A DNA stretch of 64,000 nt, taken from positions 160,466 to 224,465 of the forward strand of contig NZ_LBIC01000010.1 of NCBI RefSeq assembly GCF_001005725.1, in the 5' to 3' direction. The translations under genes and the position numbers were made by a program. The DNA comes from Sphingobium chungbukense. Its GTDB lineage: Bacteria > Pseudomonadota > Alphaproteobacteria > Sphingomonadales > Sphingomonadaceae. Position 1 is the stretch's first letter. Each line of letters starts with the position of its first letter. Shown here piece by piece: positions 25,994 to 34,914 of this stretch. Under the pieces are notes generated by a model. The model saw nothing but the letters and a program-made list of their open reading frames with translations. It had not been told where the DNA came from and did not search any database.

Positions 25994-26614
25994 ATGAACA
26001 TGCACTCTCCCGCAGTGTCCGGTGGGCACCACCCGCGCGACCACGACCATGGGCACGACAGCGGATCCACGACCGTGCTCGGTTTCTGGATCTACCTGAT
26101 GAGCGACTGCCTCATCTTCTGCAGTCTGTTCGCCACCTTCGGCGTGCTGGCAGAAAGCTATGCTGGCGGCCCGACCGGTCGCGAGTTGTTCGACCTGCCC
26201 TATGTCGGCGCCGAGACGGTGTTGCTGCTGATCAGCAGCTTCACCTTCGGCATGGCCAATCTGAACATGAACGCCGCGCGGACCCGCAAGGTGATCCGCT
26301 GGCTGGCGATCACCTTCCTGTTCGGCGCCGCGTTCATCGGCATGGAGATCAACGAGTTCGCGCACCTCGTCGCCGAGGGCGCGGGACCAGGGCGCAGCGC
26401 GTTCCTGTCGGCCTATTTCACGTTGGTCGGAACCCATGGGCTGCACGTCACCTCCGGCCTGATCTGGCTCGCGGTGATGATCGATCAGACCCGGCGCTTC
26501 GGGCTCGACGCGGTGGTCCGCCGCCGCCTCGCCTGCCTCAGCCTGTTCTGGCACTTCCTAGACCTGATCTGGATCTGCGTCTTCACCTTCGTCTACCTGC
26601 ACGGAGTTCTCTGA
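25994..26614 (+). CDS. cyoC: Cytochrome bo-type quinol oxidase subunit III (CyoC)
   Basis: A 206-aa five-helix membrane subunit. The His-rich N-terminus (HHPRDHDHGHDSG) is unusual and could bind metal. Conserved segments are LGFWIYLMSDCLIFCSLFA, TFGMANLNMNAAR, GMEINEF, GTHGLHVTSGL and WHFLDLIWI. It is two bases after cyoB and its stop overlaps the cyoD start. Confidence 0.95.
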   Translation: MNMHSPAVSGGHHPRDHDHGHDSGSTTVLGFWIYLMSDCLIFCSLFATFGVLAESYAGGPTGRELFDLPYVGAETVLLLISSFTFGMANLNMNAARTRKVIRWLAITFLFGAAFIGMEINEFAHLVAEGAGPGRSAFLSAYFTLVGTHGLHVTSGLIWLAVMIDQTRRFGLDAVVRRRLACLSLFWHFLDLIWICVFTFVYLHGVL

Positions 26615-26985
26615 TGGCCCACTCTCCCACGCGCATCGCGCACCGTGAGGCGGCTCACGGAACCTTCACTTCCTACCTCGCCGGCTTCGGTATCTGTCTG
26701 GTCCTCACCGGCCTGTCCTTCGGAGCGGTGATGAGCGGGATGATCCCGCACGATCGCATCTTCCCGACGATCGTCGGGCTGGCCGTGGCTCAGTTGCTCG
26801 TGCAGCTCATCCTCTTCCTGCACCTCGGCACCGCGCCAGAGCAGCGCAACAATACGGTGATCTTCGTGCTCACGGGCATGTTGATCGCGATCATCGTCGC
26901 CGGTTCGCTGTGGGTCATGCACAACGCCAACACCAACATGATGCCGACACACATGAGCATCGAGCGCGCCAGAGCAAAGGACTGA
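26614..26985 (+). CDS. cyoD: Cytochrome bo-type quinol oxidase subunit IV (CyoD)
   Basis: A 123-aa three-helix assembly subunit. The signature is QLLVQLILFLHLG. The start overlaps the cyoC stop as TGATG. No haem O synthase (cyoE) follows, so the oxidase would rely on a copy elsewhere in the genome. Confidence 0.93.
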   Translation: MAHSPTRIAHREAAHGTFTSYLAGFGICLVLTGLSFGAVMSGMIPHDRIFPTIVGLAVAQLLVQLILFLHLGTAPEQRNNTVIFVLTGMLIAIIVAGSLWVMHNANTNMMPTHMSIERARAKD

Positions 26986-27043
26986 CACATCTCGAACCAC
27001 GTCCACTGGGGGCAACTGGACGCACCTTGAAACGAACAGAACC

Positions 27044-27070
27044 GGCGATGCGGCCTTTGGCTGCATCGCC
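27044..27070 (+). other. Intercistronic hairpin before the malic enzyme gene
   Basis: A 12-bp stem (one G-U pair) with a TTT loop, GGCGATGCGGCC paired with GGCTGCATCGCC. It lies in the 102-base gap between cyoD and the malic enzyme gene, just ahead of its AGGAGG ribosome site. No T-run follows. It could protect the cyo message or tune downstream translation. Confidence 0.5.
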
Positions 27071-27087
27071 CCCAGGAGGTGGATTCC

Positions 27088-28422
27088 ATGCCCCAGACGA
27101 CGAACAATACTCTTGCTGCCTTCGATCGTGACGATGCGCTCTCAGAAACCCTACTCGCCGGGGCGCTCGACTATCACCGCTTTCCCCGCCCGGGTAAGCT
27201 CCAGATCCAGCCGACCAAGCCGCTTGATGGCCTCGACGATCTTTCCTTCGCCTATTCGCCGGGTGTCGCTGCGGCATGCCTCGCGATCCACGCAGACGAA
27301 GCGCAGGCAGTTCACCTGACGGGGCGCAACAATCTCGTGGCCGTGATCTCCAATGGAACGGCAGTGCTGGGTCTTGGAAGCATCGGCCCCCTCGCCTCCA
27401 AGCCGGTGATGGAAGGCAAGGCCGTCCTCTTCAAGAAGTTCGCGGACATCGACGTCTTCGACCTGGAAATATCGGCGCGCACCGTGGACGAGATCGTCGC
27501 TGTCATCGCGGCACTCGAGCCGACGTTTGGCGGGATCAACCTGGAAGACATCAAGGCGCCGGAATGCTTCGAGGTGGAACGACGCCTGCGCGAGCGCATG
27601 ACGATTCCGGTCTTCCATGACGACCAGCACGGCACCGCCATCATCGTCGCCGCGGCGGTGCTGAATGCGCTCGGCCGCGCCGGCAAGATCATCGAAACGG
27701 CCAGAATCGTGACCTCCGGTGCCGGTGCGGCGGCGCTCGCCTGCCTGGACCTGCTGATCGCGCTCGGCGCCCGCCGGGAAAACATCATCGTCACCGACCT
27801 GATGGGTGTCGTCTATGCTGGCCGCCCTGCGCTGATGGATCCCTGGAAGCGCGCCCATGCGCGTGAAACGGACCTGCGGACGCTCAGCGAAGCCATCGAC
27901 GGCGCGGACATTTTTCTCGGCCTTTCTGCCGGCGGCGTCCTCAAGCCCGACATGGTGGCGCGTATGGCGCGCGATCCCCTGATCATGGCCCTCGCCAATC
28001 CGGTTCCGGAAATCATGCCCGACGTCGTGAAGGGCGTCCGGACCGACGCGATGATCTGCACGGGCCGTTCCGACTTTCCCAACCAGGTCAACAACGTCCT
28101 CTGCTTCCCCCATATCTTCCGTGGTGCGCTCGATTGCGGCGCCACCGCGATTACCGAGGAGATGGAACTCGCAGCCGTCCACGCCCTGGCCGCGCTTACT
28201 CGCGAGACGCTCGACGATCCCGCAAGCCTCGGGGAAGCGCCGCTCATCCCATCCCCGTTCGATCCAAGACTGATCGTTCGCATCGCACCCGCCGTCGCCC
28301 GCGCCGCCGCGGAGTGCGGCGTGGCGACACGGCCAATCCTTGATCTTGCCAACTATGCCGAAACCCTCGGACGCAGGTTGAACGCCGCTTCCGAGGCAGC
28401 CCTCGGCTTCACCGCACCCTGA
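27088..28422 (+). CDS. Malic enzyme, short form (malate to pyruvate)
   Basis: A 444-aa oxidative decarboxylase of malate giving pyruvate and NAD(P)H. The ATG at 27088 follows AGGAGG. Motifs are SFAYSPGVAAAC (catalytic Tyr), LFKKFADIDVFDLE (catalytic Lys and metal Asp), VFHDDQHGTAIIVAAA, the NAD site VTSGAGAAALACL and ALANPVPEI. It lacks the C-terminal phosphotransacetylase-like domain of MaeB, so it resembles the short bacterial forms. Here it would supply pyruvate, substrate or product of the two aldolases encoded divergently. Confidence 0.9.
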   Translation: MPQTTNNTLAAFDRDDALSETLLAGALDYHRFPRPGKLQIQPTKPLDGLDDLSFAYSPGVAAACLAIHADEAQAVHLTGRNNLVAVISNGTAVLGLGSIGPLASKPVMEGKAVLFKKFADIDVFDLEISARTVDEIVAVIAALEPTFGGINLEDIKAPECFEVERRLRERMTIPVFHDDQHGTAIIVAAAVLNALGRAGKIIETARIVTSGAGAAALACLDLLIALGARRENIIVTDLMGVVYAGRPALMDPWKRAHARETDLRTLSEAIDGADIFLGLSAGGVLKPDMVARMARDPLIMALANPVPEIMPDVVKGVRTDAMICTGRSDFPNQVNNVLCFPHIFRGALDCGATAITEEMELAAVHALAALTRETLDDPASLGEAPLIPSPFDPRLIVRIAPAVARAAAECGVATRPILDLANYAETLGRRLNAASEAALGFTAP

Positions 28423-28443
28423 TCCCGCGAGGAGATGTTCATC

Positions 28444-29610
28444 ATGACTGCGACCGCCCCGGCGACCCGCCCCGCAAAACCCCATTTCTCGTCCGGCCCC
28501 TGTGCGAAGCGTCCCGGCTGGACACTGAACGCGCTCGATGATGCGCTCACCGGACGATCGCACCGCTCGAAGCCGGGCCTCGCGAAGCTACGCGAGGCGA
28601 TCGACCTCACCCGCGCCGTGCTCGGCATTCCCGACACCCACCGGATCGCAATCACGCCGGGCTCGGACACCGGAGCCGTCGAAATGGCGATGTGGAGCCT
28701 GCTCGGACCGCGCGGCGTCGACGTCGCAGCCTGGGAGAGCTTCGGCCAGGACTGGGTGACAGATGCCATCAAGCAGCTCAAGCTCTCCGATTGCCGGTCC
28801 TTCGTGGCGCCTTACGGTGAGTTGCCCGATCTCGGCCAATGGGATCCGCAGCGGGACATCGTCTTCACCTGGAACGGCACGACCTCCGGCGTGCGCGTGC
28901 CCAACGGCGACTGGATCCCCGACGATCGTGCAGGGCTCACCATCTGCGACGCGACCTCGGCGGCGTTCGCGATGGATTTGCCGTGGGACAAGCTCGATGT
29001 GACGACCTGGTCCTGGCAGAAGATTCTCGGCGGCGAGGGCGCGCACGGCATCATCGTGATGGGGCCGCGCGCGATCGAGCGCCTCGAAAGCTACGATCCG
29101 GCATGGCCCATGCCCAAGCTGTTCCGCATGAAGCAGGGCGGCAAGGTCAACGAGTCCTTCTTCCAGGGCAGCACGATCAACACGCCCTCGCTGCTCGCGG
29201 TCGAGGATGCGATCGATGGCCTGCGCTGGGCGCAGTCGATCGGAGGCCTACCGGAGCTGATCCGACGCTGCGAAGCCAATGCCGCCTGCATCGCCGAATG
29301 GGTGGCCCGCAATCCCTGGTGTGGTTTCCTCGCCGAACGACCGGAGATCCGCTCGCCCAGCTCGATCTGCCTCAAGATCGTCGACCCGGCGCTTGCCTCC
29401 GATACGGAGCTGCAGGCGCGCACCGCCGCCTCGATCGTGACGTTCCTCGACCAGGAAGGAATCGCATTCGACATCGGCGCCTATCGCACCGCGCCTCCGG
29501 GCTTCCGCTTCTGGGCGGGCGCGACCGTGGAGACAACCGACCTCGCCGCCGCGCTGGAATGGCTAACCTTCGCGTACCGGCAGATCGCTGGCGGAAAGGA
29601 AACGGAATGA
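28444..29610 (+). CDS. serC: Phosphoserine aminotransferase paralog (SerC)
   Basis: A 388-aa PLP enzyme converting 3-phosphohydroxypyruvate to phosphoserine. I chose the ATG at 28444, nine bases after AGGAG. It belongs to the alphaproteobacterial/archaeal SerC branch: FSSGPCAKRPGW at the N-terminus, PLP Lys in TWSWQKILGGEGAHG (K193), and the substrate segment QGSTINTPS. Its stop overlaps the next aminotransferase (ATGA). Found beside glyA and other amino-acid enzymes, it looks like a second copy of the serine pathway. Confidence 0.9.
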   Translation: MTATAPATRPAKPHFSSGPCAKRPGWTLNALDDALTGRSHRSKPGLAKLREAIDLTRAVLGIPDTHRIAITPGSDTGAVEMAMWSLLGPRGVDVAAWESFGQDWVTDAIKQLKLSDCRSFVAPYGELPDLGQWDPQRDIVFTWNGTTSGVRVPNGDWIPDDRAGLTICDATSAAFAMDLPWDKLDVTTWSWQKILGGEGAHGIIVMGPRAIERLESYDPAWPMPKLFRMKQGGKVNESFFQGSTINTPSLLAVEDAIDGLRWAQSIGGLPELIRRCEANAACIAEWVARNPWCGFLAERPEIRSPSSICLKIVDPALASDTELQARTAASIVTFLDQEGIAFDIGAYRTAPPGFRFWAGATVETTDLAAALEWLTFAYRQIAGGKETE

Positions 29611-30797
29611 CGGACCCGCTATATCCTTGCTTCGCGCGTGCGGACGTCGCGTTCGAACGCGGCGAAGGCGCGTGGCTCTTCGGCACCGACGGGAAGCGCT
29701 ATCTAGACTGCGCGACCGGCATCGCTGTGACCGGTCTCGGCCATTCGCACCCGCGGTTGGTCGATGTGCTGAAGCGGCAGGCCGAACGGCTCTGGCATGT
29801 CTCGAATGCGGTCCGCATCCCCGAGCAAGAGCAACTCGCCGAAAAGCTGTGTACCGCCACCTTCGCCGATCGCGTCTTCTTCAGCAATTCGGGAGCGGAA
29901 GCCGTCGAAACCGCGATCAAGACGGCGCGTCGCTACCATCACGTCAACGGCCGGCCCGAACGCTGGCGCCTGATCACCTTCGAGGGCGCCTTTCATGGCC
30001 GAACGCTCGCGACGGTCGCGGCAGGAGGCCAGCCGAAATATCTGGAAGGCTTCGGCGCGCCTGTCGAGGGCTTCGACCAGGTGTCGTTCGGCGACCTCGA
30101 TGCCCTTGAAGCCGCCATCGGCCCCGAGACGGCTGGCGTCCTCATCGAGCCGGTCCAGGGCGAGAGCGGCGTGCGATCGCTGCCGGAGGGCGCGCTCGCC
30201 CATATTCGCGCGCTATGCGACCGGCATGGCCTCCTGCTGGTCCTCGACGAGGTCCAGACGGGAGTCGGCCGCGCGGGGCATCTGTTCGCCTATCAGGCAT
30301 CAGACATCGCTCCCGACATCCTCGCCAGCGCCAAGGGACTCGGCAACGGTTTCCCTGTTGCCGCCTGCCTGGCGACGGAAGCGGCGGCCGCCGGCATGAC
30401 GCCGGGCACGCACGGCAGCACATTCGGCGGAAATCCCCTCGCCATGGTAGTCGCGAGCGAAGTGCTCGATATCATGCTTGAGCCGGGTTTCCTCGATTCC
30501 GTTCGCGGCACCGGCGAGCATCTTCGCGCGCGGCTCGAGGCGTTTGTCGCCGAACACCCCGAGTTGTTCGAGGACGCGCGCGGCGAAGGGCTGCTGCTCG
30601 GCCTCAAATGTCGCCGCCCGGTCCGCGACGTCCTGCAGACGCTGCGTGTCAAAGGCGTCCTCGGCGTCGCCGCCGGCAACGATGTCCTGCGACTCCTGCC
30701 CCCGCTCACCCTCTCGATCCCGGAAGCGGACGAGTTGGTGGAGCGCCTGCGTCTGGCAGCCATCGCGCTCTCCAATCCTGCCGACATCGCCGCATAA
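29607..30797 (+). CDS. argD: Class III aminotransferase, acetylornithine/succinylornithine type
   Basis: A 396-aa PLP enzyme of the ArgD/AstC group. Motifs are YLDCATGIAVTGLGHSHP, FFSNSGAEAVETAIK, FHGRTLAT, EPVQGESG, LVLDEVQTGVGRAG, the PLP Lys in SAKGLGNGFP (K243) and GTHGSTFGGNP. By sequence it could serve arginine synthesis (ArgD, also DapC activity in lysine synthesis) or arginine breakdown (AstC). The nearby dapA makes the DapC role attractive, but this is inference. It is translationally coupled to serC. Confidence 0.85.
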   Translation: MTDPLYPCFARADVAFERGEGAWLFGTDGKRYLDCATGIAVTGLGHSHPRLVDVLKRQAERLWHVSNAVRIPEQEQLAEKLCTATFADRVFFSNSGAEAVETAIKTARRYHHVNGRPERWRLITFEGAFHGRTLATVAAGGQPKYLEGFGAPVEGFDQVSFGDLDALEAAIGPETAGVLIEPVQGESGVRSLPEGALAHIRALCDRHGLLLVLDEVQTGVGRAGHLFAYQASDIAPDILASAKGLGNGFPVAACLATEAAAAGMTPGTHGSTFGGNPLAMVVASEVLDIMLEPGFLDSVRGTGEHLRARLEAFVAEHPELFEDARGEGLLLGLKCRRPVRDVLQTLRVKGVLGVAAGNDVLRLLPPLTLSIPEADELVERLRLAAIALSNPADIAA

Positions 30798-30808
30798 GAA
30801 GGCTCCCC

Positions 30809-32011
30809 ATGTCCCAAGCTCTATTGGCGGCGTTGCAGCCGCCCCCGGCCGATCCTATCCTGGCGCTCGGCGGTCTGTTCGCCGCCGACCCCCGCCCGGG
30901 CAGGATCGACCTCGGCATCGGCATCTACAAGGATGAAGCTGGCGCGACGCCCATCATGCGTAGCGTGAAGGCGGCGGAGCATCGACTGCTCGATACCCGC
31001 ACGACCAAGCGCTATGTCGGCGCGCGCGGCGACCGCCAGTTTGCCGCGGCGATGATCGACCTGGTGTTCGGTACCGCGACCGACTCAGGACGGGTCGCTT
31101 CCCTGCAGGCCCCGGGTGGAACCGGCGCCTTGCGCGTCCTGGCGCAGTTCCTCGCGGCAGTTCGACCCGAGGCGACCGTCTGGCTGCCCGATCCGACCTG
31201 GCTCAATCATGAGGCTATCTTTGCCGCGGTCGGGCTGAAGACGGCCTATTACCCTTATTATGACCGGGAGCGATCAGAACTTCGGTTCGATGCGCTGTGC
31301 GAGCGCCTGCGCAGCGCGGCGCCCGGCGATATCGTGCTGCTGCACGGCTGCTGCCACAATCCGAGCGGCGCGGATCTCGATGAGGCCCAATGGCGCACCC
31401 TCGCCGGCCTGCTGCTCGAACGCGACCTGATCCCCTTCGTCGATATCGCCTATCAGGGCTTCGGGCGCGGGCTCGACGAGGACGCGCTCGGGCTGCGCAT
31501 CCTGGCCGAACAGCTTCCCGAACTGCTCGCCGCATCGTCGTGCTCGAAGAATTTCGGACTCTATTCCGAGCGCGTCGGCTGCGCGATGGTGCTGGCCCGC
31601 AACCCACGCGAAGCGGAGATCGCGACCGCGCGCATGACAGTCCATGCGCGCACCCTCTATTCGATGCCACCCGATCATGGGGCCGCGATCGTCCGCACCA
31701 TTTTGGAGGACGATGCGCTGCTGACCGACTGGCACAGCGAGCTGGAAGCAATCCGCGAGGATATGAACGGCAAGCGCCTCCACCTCGCCAAAGCCTTTCG
31801 CCAGGCATCCGGGACCGATGAATTCGGCTATCTGGCGCATGGTTTCGGGATGTTCTCACTGCTGACGCTGTCGCCGGCGCAGATCGAACACGCACGGTCG
31901 GCGTTCGGAATCTACATTGTCGAGGACGGCCGGATCAACGTCGCCGGTCTGCCTACCTCCAGGATCGACGATTTCGCGGAGGCGATCCTCGCCATCCGCA
32001 AAGCGCGCTGA
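30809..32011 (+). CDS. tyrB: Aspartate/aromatic amino acid aminotransferase
   Basis: A 400-aa class I PLP aminotransferase of the AspC/TyrB branch. The ATG at 30809 follows AAGAAGG. Motifs are DLGIGIYKDEAG, PGGTGALRV, LHGCCHNPSGAD, FVDIAYQGFGRG and the PLP Lys in SCSKNFGLYSERVG (K247). The usual end Arg lies in GRINVAGL. It is 11 bases after the class III aminotransferase, hence the same operon. Confidence 0.9.
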   Translation: MSQALLAALQPPPADPILALGGLFAADPRPGRIDLGIGIYKDEAGATPIMRSVKAAEHRLLDTRTTKRYVGARGDRQFAAAMIDLVFGTATDSGRVASLQAPGGTGALRVLAQFLAAVRPEATVWLPDPTWLNHEAIFAAVGLKTAYYPYYDRERSELRFDALCERLRSAAPGDIVLLHGCCHNPSGADLDEAQWRTLAGLLLERDLIPFVDIAYQGFGRGLDEDALGLRILAEQLPELLAASSCSKNFGLYSERVGCAMVLARNPREAEIATARMTVHARTLYSMPPDHGAAIVRTILEDDALLTDWHSELEAIREDMNGKRLHLAKAFRQASGTDEFGYLAHGFGMFSLLTLSPAQIEHARSAFGIYIVEDGRINVAGLPTSRIDDFAEAILAIRKAR

Positions 32012-32096
32012 GTAGACAGCGTCTTGCAGTTCCATCTTCATCAATGGCGCCGATCACCTTTGGCCTGCGCGGCGGTCCGTGCCCGGAGCGGTTGAG

Positions 32097-33488
32097 ATGA
32101 CCATCTGGCATCCCAGGATCGCGGATAACGCCCGGATGAAATATCTAGGCATTGTCGAAGCCTTGGAGGCGGACATCCGGTCCGGTCGGATCCGGACAGG
32201 CGACCGGCTTCCGCCGCAAAGAAGCATCGCCAGCACATTGCGCGTCGATCTCACCACCGTCACCCGCGCCTTCAATGAGGCGCGGCGCCGCGGATTGGTG
32301 GACGCATGGGCGGGGCGTGGCACCTATGTCCGCGCAGACGACGCCAAGGATTGGCAGCCGGCGCGCCGCGCAGGCCTAGCGCTGGTCGACCTCAGCATGA
32401 ACGTGCCGCCCCCGCCTTCGACCATCGACATGCAGAAGGCCATCAAGAGCGGCTTTGGCAGCGTCCTCGCCAGCCCGCGCGGCCTCGACTATCTCCAATA
32501 TCAGGAAAGCAACGGCAATGTGCGCCATCGGCTCGCGGCGGCGGCCTGGCTCGCCCCGCGCCTCGGAAGCGTCTCCATAGAACGGCTCCTGGTCGCAGGC
32601 GGAGCTCAAAGCGCCCTCTTCGCCATCTGCGAGACACTGTTGCACACGGGTAGCATCATCGCGACCGGCACGCTCACCTATCCCGGCCTGAAGTCGGTGA
32701 TCGCTCAGAATGGCCTGATCGCCGCGCCCGTCTCTATGGATGAAGGCGGAATCATTCCCGAGGCGTTCGAGGAGGTCTGCCGCAGTCAAAGGCCATCGGC
32801 TCTTTATGTGGTACCCACCATCGACAGCCCGACCACGGCTACTCTGTCCGTTGAGCGTCGCGAAAAGCTCGCGAATATCGCGCGCCGACACGATGTAGGG
32901 ATCATCGAAGACGATCCCTACACGCCCCTCAGAGACGAGATATTACCCGCGTTCGCCAAGCTCGCCGGCGACATCACCTGGCATGTGAGCACCCTCTCCA
33001 AATGTGCGACGCCATCGCTGCGCGTTGCCTATGTCGTTGCACCAAGCGAAGATCACGCCAGCCGGCTCGCCAAGACGCTCAGGACCACCACGCTGATGGC
33101 TTCCCCTTTGCTGTCAGCGCTTGCCTCCCGGTGGATACGGGACGGCACGCTGGCCGAGATCGTTGCGGCGATCCGGGCGGAAAACGTCGAACGACAACGC
33201 CTGGCGGCAACAATTCTCGACCCCGATTCTTACGCGGCCGACCCGCACGGGCATCATCTCTGGCTGCGCATGCCGCCCCACTGGCATGCGCTTGAGTTCG
33301 CCGACCATGCCGAGCGCAGTGGCGTCGCTGTTGTGCCAGGCGCGACCTTCTCGGTCACGCTGGAACGCGTCGAGGCCGTGCGCGTCTCGCTCGGGTCGGC
33401 ACCCAATCACGACACCCTGAAAGATGGCCTCGCCCTGCTGGTCGGATTGATGGCCCAACCCTCCCTCGCCACGAAAGCGATCGTCTGA
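32097..33488 (+). CDS. MocR-type regulator (GntR winged helix + aminotransferase domain)
   Basis: A 463-aa transcription factor. The ATG at 32097 follows GGAG. The N-terminal winged helix (residues 12-75) reads IRSGRIRTGDRLPPQRSIAS then VTRAFNEARRRGLVDAWAGRGTYV. A linker leads to a class I aminotransferase-like PLP domain with IIEDDPYTPLR and the presumptive PLP Lys in STLSKCATPSLR (K302). MocR proteins sense PLP or its adducts with amino compounds. It sits among PLP enzymes, between tyrB and glyA, and is the only regulator in this block. P. aeruginosa MpaR (PA4132), next to a cbb3 oxidase paralog, is a comparable case as I recall it. Confidence 0.9.
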   Translation: MTIWHPRIADNARMKYLGIVEALEADIRSGRIRTGDRLPPQRSIASTLRVDLTTVTRAFNEARRRGLVDAWAGRGTYVRADDAKDWQPARRAGLALVDLSMNVPPPPSTIDMQKAIKSGFGSVLASPRGLDYLQYQESNGNVRHRLAAAAWLAPRLGSVSIERLLVAGGAQSALFAICETLLHTGSIIATGTLTYPGLKSVIAQNGLIAAPVSMDEGGIIPEAFEEVCRSQRPSALYVVPTIDSPTTATLSVERREKLANIARRHDVGIIEDDPYTPLRDEILPAFAKLAGDITWHVSTLSKCATPSLRVAYVVAPSEDHASRLAKTLRTTTLMASPLLSALASRWIRDGTLAEIVAAIRAENVERQRLAATILDPDSYAADPHGHHLWLRMPPHWHALEFADHAERSGVAVVPGATFSVTLERVEAVRVSLGSAPNHDTLKDGLALLVGLMAQPSLATKAIV

Positions 33489-33567
33489 TGCCAGGCAATC
33501 GTCGACGTCCCCGCCAATATCGGCACCACCCGGTTGCGCTTCCGCGCCTGCTCTTCCGAGGAAATCC

Positions 33568-34872
33568 ATGAGTATCAGATCCACCTATATCCCCGACCAG
33601 CGCTATTTTACCCGTTCGCTCGCTGATGCAGACCCGGCCGTATTTGCGGGTGTACGCCAGGAACTTGAACGCGAACGCCACCAGATCGAGTTGATCGCCT
33701 CGGAGAACATCGTTTCCAACGCCGTGCTGGAGGCGCAGGGCAGCGTCTTCACCAACAAATATGCGGAGGGTTATCCGGGCAAGCGCTATTATCAGGGCTG
33801 CCACCCATCGGACGAAGTCGAGCAGCTCGCGATCGACCGCGCCAAGCAGATATTCGGGTGTGCGTTCGCCAACGTCCAGCCACATTCGGGCGCCCAGGCG
33901 AACGGCGCCGTGCTCCTCGCGCTTGCCCAGCCCGGCGATACGATCATGGGCCTCAGCCTCGATGCCGGCGGCCACCTGACGCATGGCGCCAAGGCGGCCC
34001 AGAGCGGCAAGTGGTTCAATGCCGTCTCCTATGGCGTGGATCGGGAATCGCATCTGATCGACTTCGATCAGGTCGAACGGCTTGCCAAGGAGCACAAGCC
34101 CAGGGTCATCATCGCTGGCGGCTCGGCCTATCCGCGCATCATTGACTTCGCGAGGCTTCGGGCCATCGCGGACGAAGTCGGCGCCTTCTTCATGGTCGAT
34201 ATGGCCCACTTCGCCGGCCTCGTTGCAGGCGGCGTGCATCCGACGCCTTTCGGCCATGCTCATGTCGTCACCACGACTACCCACAAGACGCTGCGCGGCC
34301 CTCGTGGCGGCGCGATCTTTACCGACGATGAGGCGATCGCCAAAAAGATCAACTCCGCGGTGTTCCCTGGGCTGCAAGGCGGCCCGCTGATGCACGTCAT
34401 CGCCGCGAAGGCGGTCGCTTTCGGCGAAGCACTCCAGCCCGAATTCAAGACTTATGCCGCCGCGGTGCTCGAAAATTCGCAGGTGCTGGCCGCCACACTG
34501 AAGGAACGCGGCGCCAATCTCGTCTCCGGCGGCACGGATACCCACCTCGCGCTCGTCGACCTGACGCCGCTCGGAATCACCGGCAAGGATGCCGACGAAG
34601 CTCTCGAACGCTCGGCTATCACCTGCAACAAGAATGGCATCCCGTTCGACCCGCTGCCTCCGGTCAAGACCAGCGGCATTCGCGTCGGCTCACCAGCGGG
34701 CACCGCTCGCGGCTTTGGCGTAACCGAGTTCCGCGAGATTGGGAATATGGTCGCGGATGTCCTCGATGGCCTTCGCGATAAGGGCGAGCGAGGCGATACG
34801 GAAGTGGAAGGCAGCGTCCGCGAGCGCGTCCGTACTCTCTGTGAGCGGTTCCCGATCTACGGAAAGCTTTGA
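33568..34872 (+). CDS. glyA: Serine hydroxymethyltransferase paralog (GlyA)
   Basis: A 434-aa PLP enzyme interconverting serine and glycine with tetrahydrofolate. The ATG at 33568 follows GAGGAA. Motifs are ELIASENIVSNAVLEAQGS, TNKYAEGYPGKRYYQGC, NVQPHSGAQAN, VDMAHFAGLVAGG and the PLP Lys in TTTTHKTLRGPRGG (K240). Length and motifs match normal GlyA. A housekeeping copy should exist elsewhere. A strong hairpin follows. Confidence 0.95.
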   Translation: MSIRSTYIPDQRYFTRSLADADPAVFAGVRQELERERHQIELIASENIVSNAVLEAQGSVFTNKYAEGYPGKRYYQGCHPSDEVEQLAIDRAKQIFGCAFANVQPHSGAQANGAVLLALAQPGDTIMGLSLDAGGHLTHGAKAAQSGKWFNAVSYGVDRESHLIDFDQVERLAKEHKPRVIIAGGSAYPRIIDFARLRAIADEVGAFFMVDMAHFAGLVAGGVHPTPFGHAHVVTTTTHKTLRGPRGGAIFTDDEAIAKKINSAVFPGLQGGPLMHVIAAKAVAFGEALQPEFKTYAAAVLENSQVLAATLKERGANLVSGGTDTHLALVDLTPLGITGKDADEALERSAITCNKNGIPFDPLPPVKTSGIRVGSPAGTARGFGVTEFREIGNMVADVLDGLRDKGERGDTEVEGSVRERVRTLCERFPIYGKL

Positions 34873-34882
34873 CCATTACCCG

Positions 34883-34914
34883 GCGGCTTGGGCTTCAGGC
34901 GAAGCCCAAGCCGC
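34883..34914 (+). terminator. Strong hairpin after glyA
   Basis: A perfect 14-bp stem (GCGGCTTGGGCTTC and its complement) with an AGGC loop starts 10 bases after the glyA stop. There is no T-run, so it may be a processing stop or a weak intrinsic terminator. Confidence 0.55.

Noticed and set aside
27151..28563. A 470-codon minus-strand open frame
   Set aside because: Antisense to the malic enzyme gene, with no recognisable motif or ribosome site.
28839..29606. Long upstream extension of the class III aminotransferase frame
   Set aside because: It is the +1 shadow of serC. The true start at 29607 overlaps the serC stop and gives the normal family length.
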